DNA of 64,000 nucleotides. Origin: Saprospirales bacterium. Lineage in GTDB: Bacteria; Bacteroidota; Bacteroidia; Chitinophagales; Saprospiraceae. The notes beneath the pieces are model-generated. The model saw only the letters and a program-made list of their open reading frames with translations, did not search any database and had not been told where the DNA came from. Position numbers and translations under genes: made by a program. Positions 41,588 to 50,857 of the stretch are shown in pieces (position 1 is the first letter of the stretch; each line of letters begins with the position of its first letter). The stretch spans positions 310,001 through 374,000 of the forward strand of contig JADJTT010000006.1 of NCBI GenBank assembly GCA_016711045.1, read 5' to 3'.

Positions 41588-43489
41588 TTACAGCATAAAT
41601 TCCCAGGCAGTCTGGTAATGCCCTTTGCGGTCTACATAATCAAGCAGCGCCTGGTAAAAGTCATGGGTGGCAATAGTGGCGCTGTCACCCACCACCACCA
41701 GCAACTTCCGGGCCCTTGTCATGGCCACATTCATTCGCCGGAAATCACTGAGAAACCCAATCTGCCCTTTTGGATTGGAACGCACGAGTGAAATATATAC
41801 TACGTCCCGCTCCTGTCCCTGAAACCCATCGATCGTATTGATAGTCAAGGGTAGAGAACTGAGCAACGCATCTTCTTTTACCACCGATTCCATATGTATC
41901 ACCTGTTCGCGGTAAGGAGAGATCAGGGCAATACTCGGGAGCGGATGATCCCCATACGATTCGACCAATTGATACAAATGCTCGCACAGGATATGGAACT
42001 CTTGCGGGTTGTACCGGCTCTGGAATTCCTCCTTCACCACTTCTTCAAAGCCACATCCCGCCGTGTCGATAAACGTGACGGGTTCGTGCCCCCCAAACAG
42101 TAAGCGATGGTCGTGGATCTCTTCAGCCGCGCGAAGCAAGCCTTTATAGAAAATTTCATTGGAGAAGCCCATGATCGCATGGTGCATCCGGTACTGTATG
42201 GTGAGCAGGCTCACATCGTCCCACTGGGCGATGCATCGCTCTATGAGTGTTACGTCCAACCCGCTGCGCTGGGCTTCGATCGACTTGACAGTGGGCGGCA
42301 ACTGATGGGGGTCGCCGGCCAGCACCACCCGGGAAGCCCGGATAATGGGAATCCAGGTAGCGGGCTCCAGGGCCTGTGCCGCTTCATCGATGACCACCGT
42401 CCGGAATTTTCGCCCATCCAAAACCGGATGCGCAGCGCCTACAAGGGTGCAGGTGATCACCTGTGCCCCGGTTAATAGCTGGTCGATCAGGCGGTCTTCC
42501 AGGTCCCTGGCCCAGGCGTCCAGCTCTCCCGCTTGTTTGAGGAGGTCTTTGCGTTCGTCATATTCTTCTTTTCCGAAATGCCGCCGGAACCGCTTTGCCT
42601 GTCGCCGGAACTCCGCCGCCTGTATTTTGACCTTTTTGATATTCTTGCTCTCCGGGTGCTTGCTCAACTGCGCTTCAAGCGTATGGCTGATGATTGATTC
42701 ATCGACCCGGGAAATATTACCAACCCTTATGACCTCCAGCCCCAATTCCGAAAGCCGCTCCGTGAGGAGATCGGTAGCCGTATTGCTGGGGGCTGTGACC
42801 AGCACCGTAGCCTCCGTTTCGCAAAGGAGTTTGATGGCTTGTACCAATGTAGTGGTCTTCCCCGTTCCCGGAGGCCCGTGCACCACCGCTACATCCTGGG
42901 AGGCCAGTATCTGGTTGACCGCCTGGTTTTGGGAGGGGTTGAGCTGTGGGACCTCCACCGGATGACTCACAGGCGCTACCAGCCGCTCTTTGGCGCCCAT
43001 GAACACGGCCCGCAATTCGGCTATCCGGCCTTTTTTGGCTTCGCGAACGATCTTCACCGCTTTTTCCATTTCCTGATAGGTGCGTTCGTCAAACTGCAGA
43101 TCGACCCCGGCTTGTCCTCCGTGCATCCACTCCGGCAGGTCTTTGGTATTGAGAATGATCTTCATTCGTTTTTTATCCACGAAATTGACCACTCCTGTGC
43201 GCTCTTTGGCCTTGCCATCGGCCAGTTGGACAAAAAAACGAACCGTCTTTCCACTTCTAAACTGATGGGTAAAGCCGGCCGGTTCCTGATGCTCAATGAT
43301 GACGTAGGCCCGTTCACCGTAGGTGTAGCCGGATTTCCCCACGAGCACGGGATACCAGGTGAAACCTTTCGCTTTGCGTTCAGCCATTGTCAGGCGCGCC
43401 ACCAGATCCCGGTATTGCGCCAGGTCCGACTCCTTCTCCAGGTGGATCAGGTCGGTTAATTTTTGAAAAAAGGCTTCATGTGATTGCAT
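41588..43489 (-). CDS. SF1B (UPF1/IGHMBP2-like) DNA/RNA helicase
   Basis: 633 residues. N-terminal beta domain, then Walker A GPPGTGKTTTLVQ, motif Ia APSNTATDLLTERL, motif II IDEAAQALEP, motif III GDPHQLPPTV, LTIQYRMH (motif IV), TIDGFQGQERDVVYISLVRS (motif V) and MTRARKLLVVVG (motif VI). Similar to the bacterial AAA/UPF1-like helicases of unknown specific task in nucleic acid metabolism. Cytosolic. A TAACTTTG box on the minus strand ends only eight bases before the start, so the mRNA may be nearly leaderless. Confidence 0.93.
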   Translation of the reverse strand: MQSHEAFFQKLTDLIHLEKESDLAQYRDLVARLTMAERKAKGFTWYPVLVGKSGYTYGERAYVIIEHQEPAGFTHQFRSGKTVRFFVQLADGKAKERTGVVNFVDKKRMKIILNTKDLPEWMHGGQAGVDLQFDERTYQEMEKAVKIVREAKKGRIAELRAVFMGAKERLVAPVSHPVEVPQLNPSQNQAVNQILASQDVAVVHGPPGTGKTTTLVQAIKLLCETEATVLVTAPSNTATDLLTERLSELGLEVIRVGNISRVDESIISHTLEAQLSKHPESKNIKKVKIQAAEFRRQAKRFRRHFGKEEYDERKDLLKQAGELDAWARDLEDRLIDQLLTGAQVITCTLVGAAHPVLDGRKFRTVVIDEAAQALEPATWIPIIRASRVVLAGDPHQLPPTVKSIEAQRSGLDVTLIERCIAQWDDVSLLTIQYRMHHAIMGFSNEIFYKGLLRAAEEIHDHRLLFGGHEPVTFIDTAGCGFEEVVKEEFQSRYNPQEFHILCEHLYQLVESYGDHPLPSIALISPYREQVIHMESVVKEDALLSSLPLTINTIDGFQGQERDVVYISLVRSNPKGQIGFLSDFRRMNVAMTRARKLLVVVGDSATIATHDFYQALLDYVDRKGHYQTAWEFML

Positions 43490-43497
43490 AATGGACG

Positions 43498-43505
43498 CAA
43501 AGTTA
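43498..43505 (-). promoter_or_regulatory. -7 box immediately before the helicase start
   Basis: TAACTTTG on the minus strand, eight bases from ATG 43489. The same eight-base spacing occurs at the glycosyltransferase operon (49031). Confidence 0.45.
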
Positions 43506-43597
43506 CTCCCCGGAGGGCACGATTGAAAACCGAATGGAGGGTTAAAAGGTTCTTGAAGAATGAAAAGGTATACCGAGTTACCTATAAAACATACTTT

Positions 43598-43715
43598 AAT
43601 AATTTTAAAACCGCAAAGACGCTAAGAACGCAAAGAAATAGGGCATTTGCATTGAAGGCGGGTGTAAATACTTGATCTCTTTGCGTCCTTTGCGCCTTCG
43701 CGGTTATTATTTTAT
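43598..43715. repeat. Long imperfect inverted repeat of CGCAAAG units
   Basis: Left arm 43598-43635 (AACCGCAAAGACGCTAAGAA core) and right arm 43678-43715 match in reverse complement at about 24 of 28 core positions; AT-rich ends extend the pairing. The 42-base middle is unrelated. Units such as CGCAAAG/CTTTGCG recur in intergenic repeats of many Bacteroidota and other phyla. It lies between the divergent helicase and ABC exporter genes. Confidence 0.7.
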
Positions 43716-43728
43716 AAAATAAGATCAT

Positions 43729-45519
43729 TTGAAGGATCAATTACGTGCGCTTCGAAATTTACCTGCTTTTTTTCGGATGGTCTGGAAAACCAGTCCCGGC
43801 CTGGCCATCAGCAATGCCTCACTGCGTTTGTTAAAATCAGGTATCCCGGTGTCAACCCTTTATGTGGGGAAATTGATCATCGATGAGGTCATATTCCTGA
43901 TGGGCCATCCGGATGCAAGCAGGCAGCAACTGTGGCTATGGGTGGGGGTAGAGCTGGGCCTGGCCCTGATCTCCGAGGTCATTAGCCGGGGCATCAACCT
44001 GGCGGAGGGGATGCTGGGAGACCTTTTTGCCAACAAAACCTCTGCCGAGATCATGCGCCACGCAGCCACCCTGGATCTCTATCATTTTGAGAATGCCGAC
44101 TTTTACGACAAGATGGAACGAGCCCGGCAACAGACCTATGGACGTACGGTGCTCCTGTCGATGATCCTCTCCCAGGTGGAAGACTTCATCACTATTCTTT
44201 TCCTGGGTATTGGTTTGGCCGCCTTCAACCCCTGGTTGCTGCTGATCTTGTTTGTCGCCGTATTGCCGGCTTTTGCAGGGGAGAGCTATTTTAACCAAAA
44301 AAGTTACTCGCTTACCCGCAGCTGGACGCCCGAACGCCGGGAGTTGGATTACCTGCGCTTCATCGGAGCAAGCGATGCGACCGCTAAAGAGGTCAAGCTT
44401 TTTGGCCTGGCTGATTTTTTAGCCAATCGGTTTGAGGAGCTCGCCCAAAAGTACTACGAAGCAAACCGGAAATTGTCGCTACGGCGGGCAGTATGGGGCA
44501 CCGGACTCTCCGGCCTGGCTACCCTGGCCTATTACGGCGCCTATGTCTTTATCCTCATCCAAACGGTTGGCGGAACACTGACCGTGGGTACCCTTACCTT
44601 TCTCGCAGGCTCCTTCGCCCGGATGCGGGGCCTGTTGCAGGGTATCATGGGCCGTTTTTCCAAAATTGCGGAAAGCGCCCTGTACCTGCAGGACTTGTTT
44701 GATTTTTTTGCCATCCAGCCCATCATTGAAAATACGGAAAATGCGCGGATGGTTCCCAATCCGATCGTGAAAGGGTTTGTCTTTGAAGGGGTTAGCTTTA
44801 AATATCCCCAGGCGGAGCGCTGGGCGATCCGGGACCTGTCCTTTGAACTTCGGGCCGGGGAAAAACTAGCCCTGGTTGGCGAAAACGGCGCCGGGAAAAC
44901 AACCCTCGTCAAATTGCTGGCGCGGCTGTACGAACCGACCGAGGGGCGCATCCTGCTGGATGGGGTGGATATTCGGGAATACAACCCCGAATCCCTGCGT
45001 GCTTCCATCGGCGTGATCTTTCAGGACTACCAGCGGTTTCAGCTGAAGGTGCGGGAGAACATTGCCGTAGGGGATATTGAGCAAAGGGAAGACGACCTGC
45101 GCATCCAGGATGCAGCCCTGAAAAGCCTGGCCGATTCTGTGGTCAACGGACTTCCGCAAGGGTATGAGCAGCGGCTGGGCCGTCGCTTTGCGGAAGGGGT
45201 AGAACTCTCCGGCGGACAATGGCAGAAGATCGCCCTGGCCAGAGCCTATATGCGCGATGCGCAACTCTATATCCTCGACGAGCCAACCTCTGCGCTGGAT
45301 GCCCGGGCGGAGTACGAGGTATTCCAGCGGTTTGCCAAGTTGATCGAAGGCAAAACAGCCGTGCTGATCTCCCACCGGTTTTCGACGGTACGGATGGCCG
45401 ATCGCATTTTGGTATTGGAAAACGGACAACTTACCGAGCTGGGTTCCCATGAAGAACTCCTGGAAAAGGGAGGGATGTACGCAGAACTATTTCACCTGCA
45501 GGCGCAGGGGTATCAATGA
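43729..45519 (+). CDS. ABC exporter, fused membrane and ATPase domains
   Basis: 596 residues. An N-terminal six-helix membrane domain (about 25-310) and an NBD: Walker A GENGAGKTT, Q-loop IFQDYQRF, signature LSGGQWQK, Walker B LYILDEPTSALD and H-loop SHRFS. The start is TTG 43729 (KDQLRALRNLPAFFRM follows); no ATG precedes the first membrane helix. The substrate is unknown; peptides, lipids or bacteriocin-like products are possible. Its end overlaps the convergent GT-C gene by 33 bases. The CGCAAAG inverted repeat lies in its upstream region. Confidence 0.92.
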   Translation: MKDQLRALRNLPAFFRMVWKTSPGLAISNASLRLLKSGIPVSTLYVGKLIIDEVIFLMGHPDASRQQLWLWVGVELGLALISEVISRGINLAEGMLGDLFANKTSAEIMRHAATLDLYHFENADFYDKMERARQQTYGRTVLLSMILSQVEDFITILFLGIGLAAFNPWLLLILFVAVLPAFAGESYFNQKSYSLTRSWTPERRELDYLRFIGASDATAKEVKLFGLADFLANRFEELAQKYYEANRKLSLRRAVWGTGLSGLATLAYYGAYVFILIQTVGGTLTVGTLTFLAGSFARMRGLLQGIMGRFSKIAESALYLQDLFDFFAIQPIIENTENARMVPNPIVKGFVFEGVSFKYPQAERWAIRDLSFELRAGEKLALVGENGAGKTTLVKLLARLYEPTEGRILLDGVDIREYNPESLRASIGVIFQDYQRFQLKVRENIAVGDIEQREDDLRIQDAALKSLADSVVNGLPQGYEQRLGRRFAEGVELSGGQWQKIALARAYMRDAQLYILDEPTSALDARAEYEVFQRFAKLIEGKTAVLISHRFSTVRMADRILVLENGQLTELGSHEELLEKGGMYAELFHLQAQGYQ

Positions 45520-46815
45520 GGGGAAAACCTCCCAAATCAAATACCCTCCCACTACGCCATATTCCAGCCACGACACCCATCCGGGTAAGTGCACACTGGG
45601 CTCCAGGTAAGCCAGGTAGGTGAGTGGGACCAATGCCGACCACACGATCGGGAACCGGTAGTTGGTCAGCGCTGCAAAAAAAACGGGCATTGCCAGGTAC
45701 CAGGGATGGACGGTCGTGCTGCAAAACAGGTAGCAACTGATCGCTGCCAGCCAAAGAACCGGGAGCCTGGCAACCTCTGGTTTTTTCTCCAGCCAGGCCA
45801 TCCGGATTATGAAGAAAAAGGTAAGACCTGCAAGCGCTGGACCGAGATAGGCGATGAGGTTGTAGCCGGTGAGGAGTTGCCCCACTCCGCGCAGGAGGAA
45901 ATACAGGCTGGCGTTGAATTCAAACTTCCGGAAATACAGATCCAGGCTCGATCCCAAATGGTGCAGGAACCAGGCGTTGAGCAGGGGTATGAAAAGTACG
46001 AGTAGTCCTGCACCCAATAGCAAGAACCAATACGCCCATTTCGGCCATCGAAGCCTTCGGATCAGAAAAGGGAGGAACATCAATGGGAGCAACTTGGCCC
46101 CGATTGCACCCACCCAACCCCAAATCGACTGGTACCATTTTCCATTGCTTATCCACCACAAGGTCAGGGCCAGGAAGAAGATCATCCCCGCCTCAAAATG
46201 GAGGTTGCCGGTCAGCTCAATGAGGATGAGCGGATTGAGTGCATAGATAAGCACAGCCCTTTTGGGCAGGCCAAACCTGGGAGCTATTCGTTCGAGGAGG
46301 AGGATCGTACCAATGTCCAGCGCCGCATGGATGGTCTTTAGCACTATGGTGGCGCCCCAGATACTTTTTGGGAACAACCATACGCTGGTCACAAAAGTCA
46401 ATTGTGCCAGTGGCGGGTATATCGTGTGGTAATCGGGCGAATTGAGTTTTACGAACAGCGCCGCATTCAGGCCTGGCAACAACTGTGCCTGCTCCATGTA
46501 AAAACGAGGTGGATGGTCAAACGGATTAATCCCATGAAGTGCCAGTCGTCCATCCCAAATAAACCGGTAGACGTCATCCGATAAATTGGGAATCGCAGCA
46601 ATCAGGGCAACACGCGCCACGATGGCCAGCCATTTGTAAAAAGAATAGTCATCAGGCGTGCTCTTTCTCCACATCACTCCATACCAGCCAAACAGCCAGG
46701 CATACAATCCCACCACGACCCACCCGTCCTGTTGGGCCGGGCCGTAATTCAAGGCGATTGCTCCTCCGAGGAACAGCAGCCCTACTGTCCATCTCCAAAG
46801 CTGGGCGCTCTTCAT
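45487..46815 (-). CDS. Polytopic GT-C (GT87/mannosyltransferase-like) glycosyltransferase
   Basis: 442 residues with about 11 membrane helices. The first periplasmic loop has NLSDDVYRFIWDGRLALHGI, whose DD pair is the GT-C catalytic motif, then NPFDHPP and YHTIYPPLAQL, as in polyprenol-phosphate-mannose-dependent mannosyltransferases. It would transfer sugar from a lipid-phosphate donor on the periplasmic side. It is the third gene of a minus-strand operon behind a dolichol-P-mannose-synthase-like GT2 and a processive GT2, three bases after the latter, so the operon can both make and use lipid-linked sugars (inference). Confidence 0.83.
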   Translation of the reverse strand: MKSAQLWRWTVGLLFLGGAIALNYGPAQQDGWVVVGLYAWLFGWYGVMWRKSTPDDYSFYKWLAIVARVALIAAIPNLSDDVYRFIWDGRLALHGINPFDHPPRFYMEQAQLLPGLNAALFVKLNSPDYHTIYPPLAQLTFVTSVWLFPKSIWGATIVLKTIHAALDIGTILLLERIAPRFGLPKRAVLIYALNPLILIELTGNLHFEAGMIFFLALTLWWISNGKWYQSIWGWVGAIGAKLLPLMFLPFLIRRLRWPKWAYWFLLLGAGLLVLFIPLLNAWFLHHLGSSLDLYFRKFEFNASLYFLLRGVGQLLTGYNLIAYLGPALAGLTFFFIIRMAWLEKKPEVARLPVLWLAAISCYLFCSTTVHPWYLAMPVFFAALTNYRFPIVWSALVPLTYLAYLEPSVHLPGWVSWLEYGVVGGYLIWEVFPSLIPLRLQVK

Positions 46816-46818
46816 TCA

Positions 46819-48312
46819 TTAATTTTTCAATCGCAAATGCCTTACCGAATAATAACAAATCGTGCCATACCCGATCACCAACAGGAAATGAAACACGAAA
46901 AATGTTTCATTCTTCAATTCGAACCCCAGCCAGATGGCGCCGAGGAAATAGATGGCCAGCAGTCCTTCCAGCACAGTGGTCAGGGGGAGTTTTTGGCTGA
47001 GATACTTCTTTGTCTTCAAGGAGTCCTGGATCCCCTGGATATTAAATTTCGGGGTACGGATAAAGGGCGTTTTTTTACCGAGATACCCTTGCAGGACGGC
47101 TATGGAATTGTGGAGTGAAAGCCCCATGGAGAGCGCCAGGAACAAGGGGAACAGTACGATAAATTTGCCGGTCTTTTTCCACATGGGCTCCGGCTTGAGG
47201 GCGGCTTCCACATTGGCTACGTAATAAACTACTCCAATAGAGAGCAGGGAAGCCAGGAAAACCGTCATGAACGCCGGGTGAATCCCCAGGTGTGGCATGG
47301 CGATGAGTAGCGGCACGCTGAAGACCCCGGCTACGAATACAAACAGGAAGACTGCGCTACCCAGGAGTTGCATGGTGCCGAAGAACTTTTTCCGGAACGA
47401 AAAATCCGACTGCCAGAGCGGGGGCAGCATCTTTCTCGCCGTTTCCGCCCCGCCTTTCATCCATCGAAATTGCTGCGATTTCAGCCCGTTCATTTCTGCC
47501 GGCAATTCAGCAGGTGATTCGAACTTTTCCAGGTAGACGATCTCCCATCCTTTCAACTGAGCCCGGATGCTCAGGTCGAGGTCTTCGGTGAGGGTATCGG
47601 CCTCCCAACCACCGGCGTCTTCAATAGTTTTTTTTCGCCAGATACCTGCTGTGCCGTTGAATTGGAGCAGCAGCTTCCCCCCTTGACGTCCTTGTTGTTC
47701 TACTGTAAAATGGACGTTGAGTTGGAGGGCCTGCAGACGGGTGAGTAGGGAGTAATCTCGATTGATATGCTCCCAACGGGTCTGTACCACCCCGGTTTTC
47801 GGGTTTGAAAAGAAATAGGGGAGGGTGGCCCGGAGGAAATCAGGACGGGGCACAAAGTCGGCGTCGAAGATGGCGACATAATCGCCTTTGGCTTGCCCCA
47901 TCGCTTCTTTGAGCGCCCCTGCTTTAAAACCCTGCCGCAAGGTGCGGCGAATCTGCTCAATTTGAAAGCCTTGGCTCCGGTAAGCCCCTACCAGCTTTTG
48001 CACGATACCCACGGTTTCATCTGTCGAATCGTCGAGAATGTGGATCTCCATTTTTTCTTTGGGATAGTCAAACCGGGAAACGGCCTCGATCAGGCGCTCC
48101 ACTACATACATTTCATTGTAGATGGGCAGCTGTATGGTTACGAAAGGGAGGTCCTTTCCCTGGAGCGGAGCAGGCTGAGGCACGCCGCCTTTTTTCCAAA
48201 ATTTCCGGTAATAATACAGGAGGTTGAATTGGAGCAGGGTAAAGATCGTGATGTAGATCAATGCCAGTAAATAGATGACAAAGATGATATAGTAAAGGGT
48301 GTGCATAGTCAA
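46819..48312 (-). CDS. Processive membrane glycosyltransferase family 2 (cellulose-synthase-like)
   Basis: 497 residues. One N-terminal helix, a GT2 core (VTIQLPIYNEMYVVERLIEA, ILDDSTDET, DADFVPRPDFL, TEDLDLSIR and QFRWMKGG, a QxxRW motif) and four C-terminal helices. This layout is that of glucan/mannan synthases and ceramide glucosyltransferase-like enzymes, extending a chain at the inner membrane. The start overlaps the stop of the upstream GT2 gene by four bases; Met3 (48306) could also be the start. Confidence 0.9.
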   Translation of the reverse strand: MTMHTLYYIIFVIYLLALIYITIFTLLQFNLLYYYRKFWKKGGVPQPAPLQGKDLPFVTIQLPIYNEMYVVERLIEAVSRFDYPKEKMEIHILDDSTDETVGIVQKLVGAYRSQGFQIEQIRRTLRQGFKAGALKEAMGQAKGDYVAIFDADFVPRPDFLRATLPYFFSNPKTGVVQTRWEHINRDYSLLTRLQALQLNVHFTVEQQGRQGGKLLLQFNGTAGIWRKKTIEDAGGWEADTLTEDLDLSIRAQLKGWEIVYLEKFESPAELPAEMNGLKSQQFRWMKGGAETARKMLPPLWQSDFSFRKKFFGTMQLLGSAVFLFVFVAGVFSVPLLIAMPHLGIHPAFMTVFLASLLSIGVVYYVANVEAALKPEPMWKKTGKFIVLFPLFLALSMGLSLHNSIAVLQGYLGKKTPFIRTPKFNIQGIQDSLKTKKYLSQKLPLTTVLEGLLAIYFLGAIWLGFELKNETFFVFHFLLVIGYGTICYYSVRHLRLKN

Positions 48313-49022
48313 ATGAGTTTAAAGATCGTCCACAGGATCTTGTGCCCTGCGAGCAAGGTACCCCGGATGGTACCGGAGACTTTGGAAACCCCAATGCGTT
48401 GGCGGTAACTCACCGGTACTTCCGTGCATTGGAGGCCCATTTTGGCGGCGCGCACCTGCATCTCTACCGTCCAACCGAAATCGGGATCCACCATGCCCAG
48501 CGCCATCAACCTGTCGAAGCGAATAGCCCGGAAGGGGCCCAGGTCGGTGAAGGAATACCGGTAAAACCACCGGATCAGGGTAGTGGCAAGCCAGTTGCCG
48601 AAGATTTGCTGGGGTTGCATAGCCCCTCTTTCCAAATTGCCCAATACCCGGGAGCCGATCACCAGATCCATGCCTTCCTCCAGAATGGGCGCAATCAGGG
48701 CAGGCATTTCTTCGGGGTAATCAGAATAGTCGCCATCGAGAAAGACCACGATATCGGGTTGTTGACTGGCGGGTTTTGCCTGCAGGTAGTCCATTCCTTT
48801 CAAGCAGGCACTCCCATAGCCTTTGCGGGGTTGGTGCAACACTACGGCGCCGGCATCGCAGGCCACCTCCGCAGTCCGGTCGGTACTTCCATTATCGCAT
48901 ACCAGCACCTCGCGGACCAGTGGCCGCGGAATGGCATCCAGGACCTTGCCAATAGACCGTTCTTCGTTGAAGGCAGGGATGATGACGTCAATGACAGGGA
49001 CTTCGCGCATAGGTGGGTTCAT
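48309..49022 (-). CDS. Glycosyltransferase family 2, dolichol-phosphate-mannose-synthase-like
   Basis: 237 residues of GT-A fold: IDVIIPAFNEERSIGKVL, VLVCDNGSTDRT, QPRKGYGSACLKGMDYL, FLDGDYSDYPEEM. No extended membrane region except a C-terminal hydrophobic end. It probably charges polyprenyl phosphate with a sugar for the GT-C enzyme downstream. The -7 box ends eight bases before ATG 49022, which would leave almost no leader, so Met5 (49010) may be the true start. First gene of a three-gene operon. Confidence 0.88.
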   Translation of the reverse strand: MNPPMREVPVIDVIIPAFNEERSIGKVLDAIPRPLVREVLVCDNGSTDRTAEVACDAGAVVLHQPRKGYGSACLKGMDYLQAKPASQQPDIVVFLDGDYSDYPEEMPALIAPILEEGMDLVIGSRVLGNLERGAMQPQQIFGNWLATTLIRWFYRYSFTDLGPFRAIRFDRLMALGMVDPDFGWTVEMQVRAAKMGLQCTEVPVSYRQRIGVSKVSGTIRGTLLAGHKILWTIFKLI

Positions 49023-49030
49023 TTTCCCCG

Positions 49031-49064
49031 CAAAAGTAGGGGATAAGTGTGCAGGATTGGCAAA
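49031..49064 (-). promoter_or_regulatory. Promoter of the glycosyltransferase operon
   Basis: On the minus strand TTTG (49064-49061), 22 bases, then TACTTTTG (49038-49031). It fits the Bacteroidota consensus. Confidence 0.55.
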
Positions 49065-49075
49065 AGAAAACGTAT

Positions 49076-49111
49076 TTTGAATTATAAAATGGCTCCGTGG
49101 GCATATTTTTG
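49076..49111 (+). promoter_or_regulatory. Promoter of the beta-helix lipoprotein gene
   Basis: TTTG (49076-49079), 24 bases, then TATTTTTG (49104-49111), 45 bases upstream of ATG 49157. Confidence 0.45.
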
Positions 49112-49156
49112 CACCTTTGTGGGGATGAGAAATATTTATTGTCTACCGCGTTTAAT

Positions 49157-50662
49157 ATGCAGAAACAACTCTTTTCCTGGATTGTCTTCACAGGGTTGAT
49201 TAGCGTCCTGATCTTAATCAGTTGTCGTCGGGAGCAGCTATTCCTGACGGATAAGGACGCCAAACTGGAATTTTCGACCGACACACTTCGCTTTGATACG
49301 GTCTTTACGGAGTTGGGCTCCGCTACCCGGATTTTGAAGGTATTTAACCCATACAGCAAGTCCGTTCGCATTGCTTCCGTGTCGATCGCTGCCGGCGAAG
49401 CGACCAAATTCCGCATGAATGTAGATGGTATTCCCGGCAATGTGCTCAATGAGGTGGAAATAGCCCCTAACGACAGCATATACATTTTCGTGGAAGTGAC
49501 CATCGACCCGGATGCGCCGCTCTCCGATAGCCCGTTTATTCTCTATGACGCCATCCGGTTTGAGATCAATGGAAATGAGCAGGACGTGGTGTTGGAAGCG
49601 TGGGGGCAAAATGCCAATTATTTACCCAACCGGTTTGGAAAGGGAGGCTTGGCGCTGGTGAGTTGCGACTTTGGGGAAGTAACCTGGGATGACCCCAAAC
49701 CCTACGTCATCTATGGGATACTCCTGATCGACAGTTGTACGCTGAACCTGCCGGCGGGCACCCGCATTTACGTACATGGAGGGGTGGCCAAAGCCCTGGA
49801 TGACCAGGGCAACCCGATCATTTACAACGACGGACTGATCTACGTGCTTCCCAAAGGGAAATTGATGATGGAGGGCACCCTGGAGGATCCGGTCATCGTG
49901 CAGGGCGATCGCCTGGAAGCGGCATTTGAGGAGCAAGCCGGTCAATGGGTAGGTATACGTCTGGGCAGCAAAGGCAATTCTTTCCGGAATTCCATCATTA
50001 AAAATTCCCTGGTCGGCGTGTATGTGGATTCTGCGGGAGGCGTCAATCTCGATAAGATGGCCATATACAACACCAGTGGTCCCGGCATCTTTGCCCTGCA
50101 TGCCAAAGTGGATGCTCAAAATTGCCTGGTATACAATAACGGCAGCACCAGTGTTCAACTGGGGTATGGGGGCGACTACAAGTTCGATTATTGCACCATG
50201 GCCAGTTACGGAGTGGATGCTTCTGCCCTAAGCCTGAGCAATGGAATTTGCTACGACCTCCTCTGTTCCAGCTACGACGTGTACCGGATCAATGCCACCC
50301 TGCGCAATTGCATCATTTTCGGCTCCCGGCAGGACGAACTCCTGCTCTCCGATTTTACCGATGGGGCTATTCCTTCTCAGTTCAACATCGACATGCGCAA
50401 TTGCGTGGTGCGGGTCAATGATTTGCTCGATCCCAACAAAGGCGGGTACCCGGATTTTTTTACCACTTTTTGCCAAAATTGCGTCGATGGCTCCCCGGCA
50501 CAATTGTTGTTTGAAAATCCCAACGAAGACGATTACCACCTCGACTCGCTCTCTATCGCCAATGGGGTGGGCGTTCCGATCACCGGAATTACGGATGATC
50601 TGGATGGCATAGCTCGGAGCACACAGAATCCGGATGTGGGGTGTTATGAAAGAGAAGAATAG
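49157..50662 (+). CDS. Lipoprotein with right-handed parallel beta-helix
   Basis: 501 residues from ATG 49157, which opens an SpII signal (MQKQLFSWIVFTGLISVLIL then ISC); a frame open further upstream lacks a signal. An Ig-like N-terminal part (about 30-160) is followed by beta-helix repeats: GTRIYVHGG, YVLPKGKLMMEGTLEDPVIV, IIKNSLVGVYVDSAGG, LVYNNGSTSVQLGYGG. The end reads DDLDGIARSTQNPDVGCYE, common in Bacteroidota beta-helix surface proteins. It may bind or act on polysaccharide; no catalytic residues are evident. Divergent from the GT operon. Confidence 0.85.
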   Translation: MQKQLFSWIVFTGLISVLILISCRREQLFLTDKDAKLEFSTDTLRFDTVFTELGSATRILKVFNPYSKSVRIASVSIAAGEATKFRMNVDGIPGNVLNEVEIAPNDSIYIFVEVTIDPDAPLSDSPFILYDAIRFEINGNEQDVVLEAWGQNANYLPNRFGKGGLALVSCDFGEVTWDDPKPYVIYGILLIDSCTLNLPAGTRIYVHGGVAKALDDQGNPIIYNDGLIYVLPKGKLMMEGTLEDPVIVQGDRLEAAFEEQAGQWVGIRLGSKGNSFRNSIIKNSLVGVYVDSAGGVNLDKMAIYNTSGPGIFALHAKVDAQNCLVYNNGSTSVQLGYGGDYKFDYCTMASYGVDASALSLSNGICYDLLCSSYDVYRINATLRNCIIFGSRQDELLLSDFTDGAIPSQFNIDMRNCVVRVNDLLDPNKGGYPDFFTTFCQNCVDGSPAQLLFENPNEDDYHLDSLSIANGVGVPITGITDDLDGIARSTQNPDVGCYEREE

Positions 50663-50723
50663 GAAAAAGATATATTTGGAAAACCTGCTCCCCGGGAAGC
50701 TGTTTAAATTTTAAACAAAAAAA

Positions 50724-50770
50724 ATTCTGGATGCAGGGGAGCGCCTGAAGCGCTCCCCTGCATCCAGAAT
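50724..50770. terminator. 21-bp perfect hairpin after the beta-helix lipoprotein
   Basis: Arms 50724-50744 and 50750-50770 pair perfectly around CTGAA. A run of A precedes it, so it can work as a terminator in the minus direction too. It lies 61 bases after the stop. Confidence 0.65.
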
Positions 50771-50799
50771 GATTACCGCCTTTGGCGGCGGTGATCATT
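50768..50799. other. Second hairpin, abutting the previous one
   Basis: AATGATTACCGCC (50768-50780) pairs with GGCGGTGATCATT (50787-50799) with one G-T wobble. It shares its first three bases with the preceding stem, so only one of the two can form fully. Confidence 0.45.
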
Positions 50800-50857
50800 C
50801 CGAACTTTTAGTGATTAAAAAGCATTACCCATTTTTATAACAAAATTCATTCAGGAA

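Noticed and set aside
43484..43675. 63-codon plus-strand frame between the helicase and ABC exporter
   Set aside because: It covers the inverted repeat and a promoter region and is rich in Arg/Lys/Thr from repeat sequence.
43598..43715. CRISPR-like array at the CGCAAAG repeats
   Set aside because: Units are short, degenerate and arranged as one inverted pair, with no regular spacers or cas genes.
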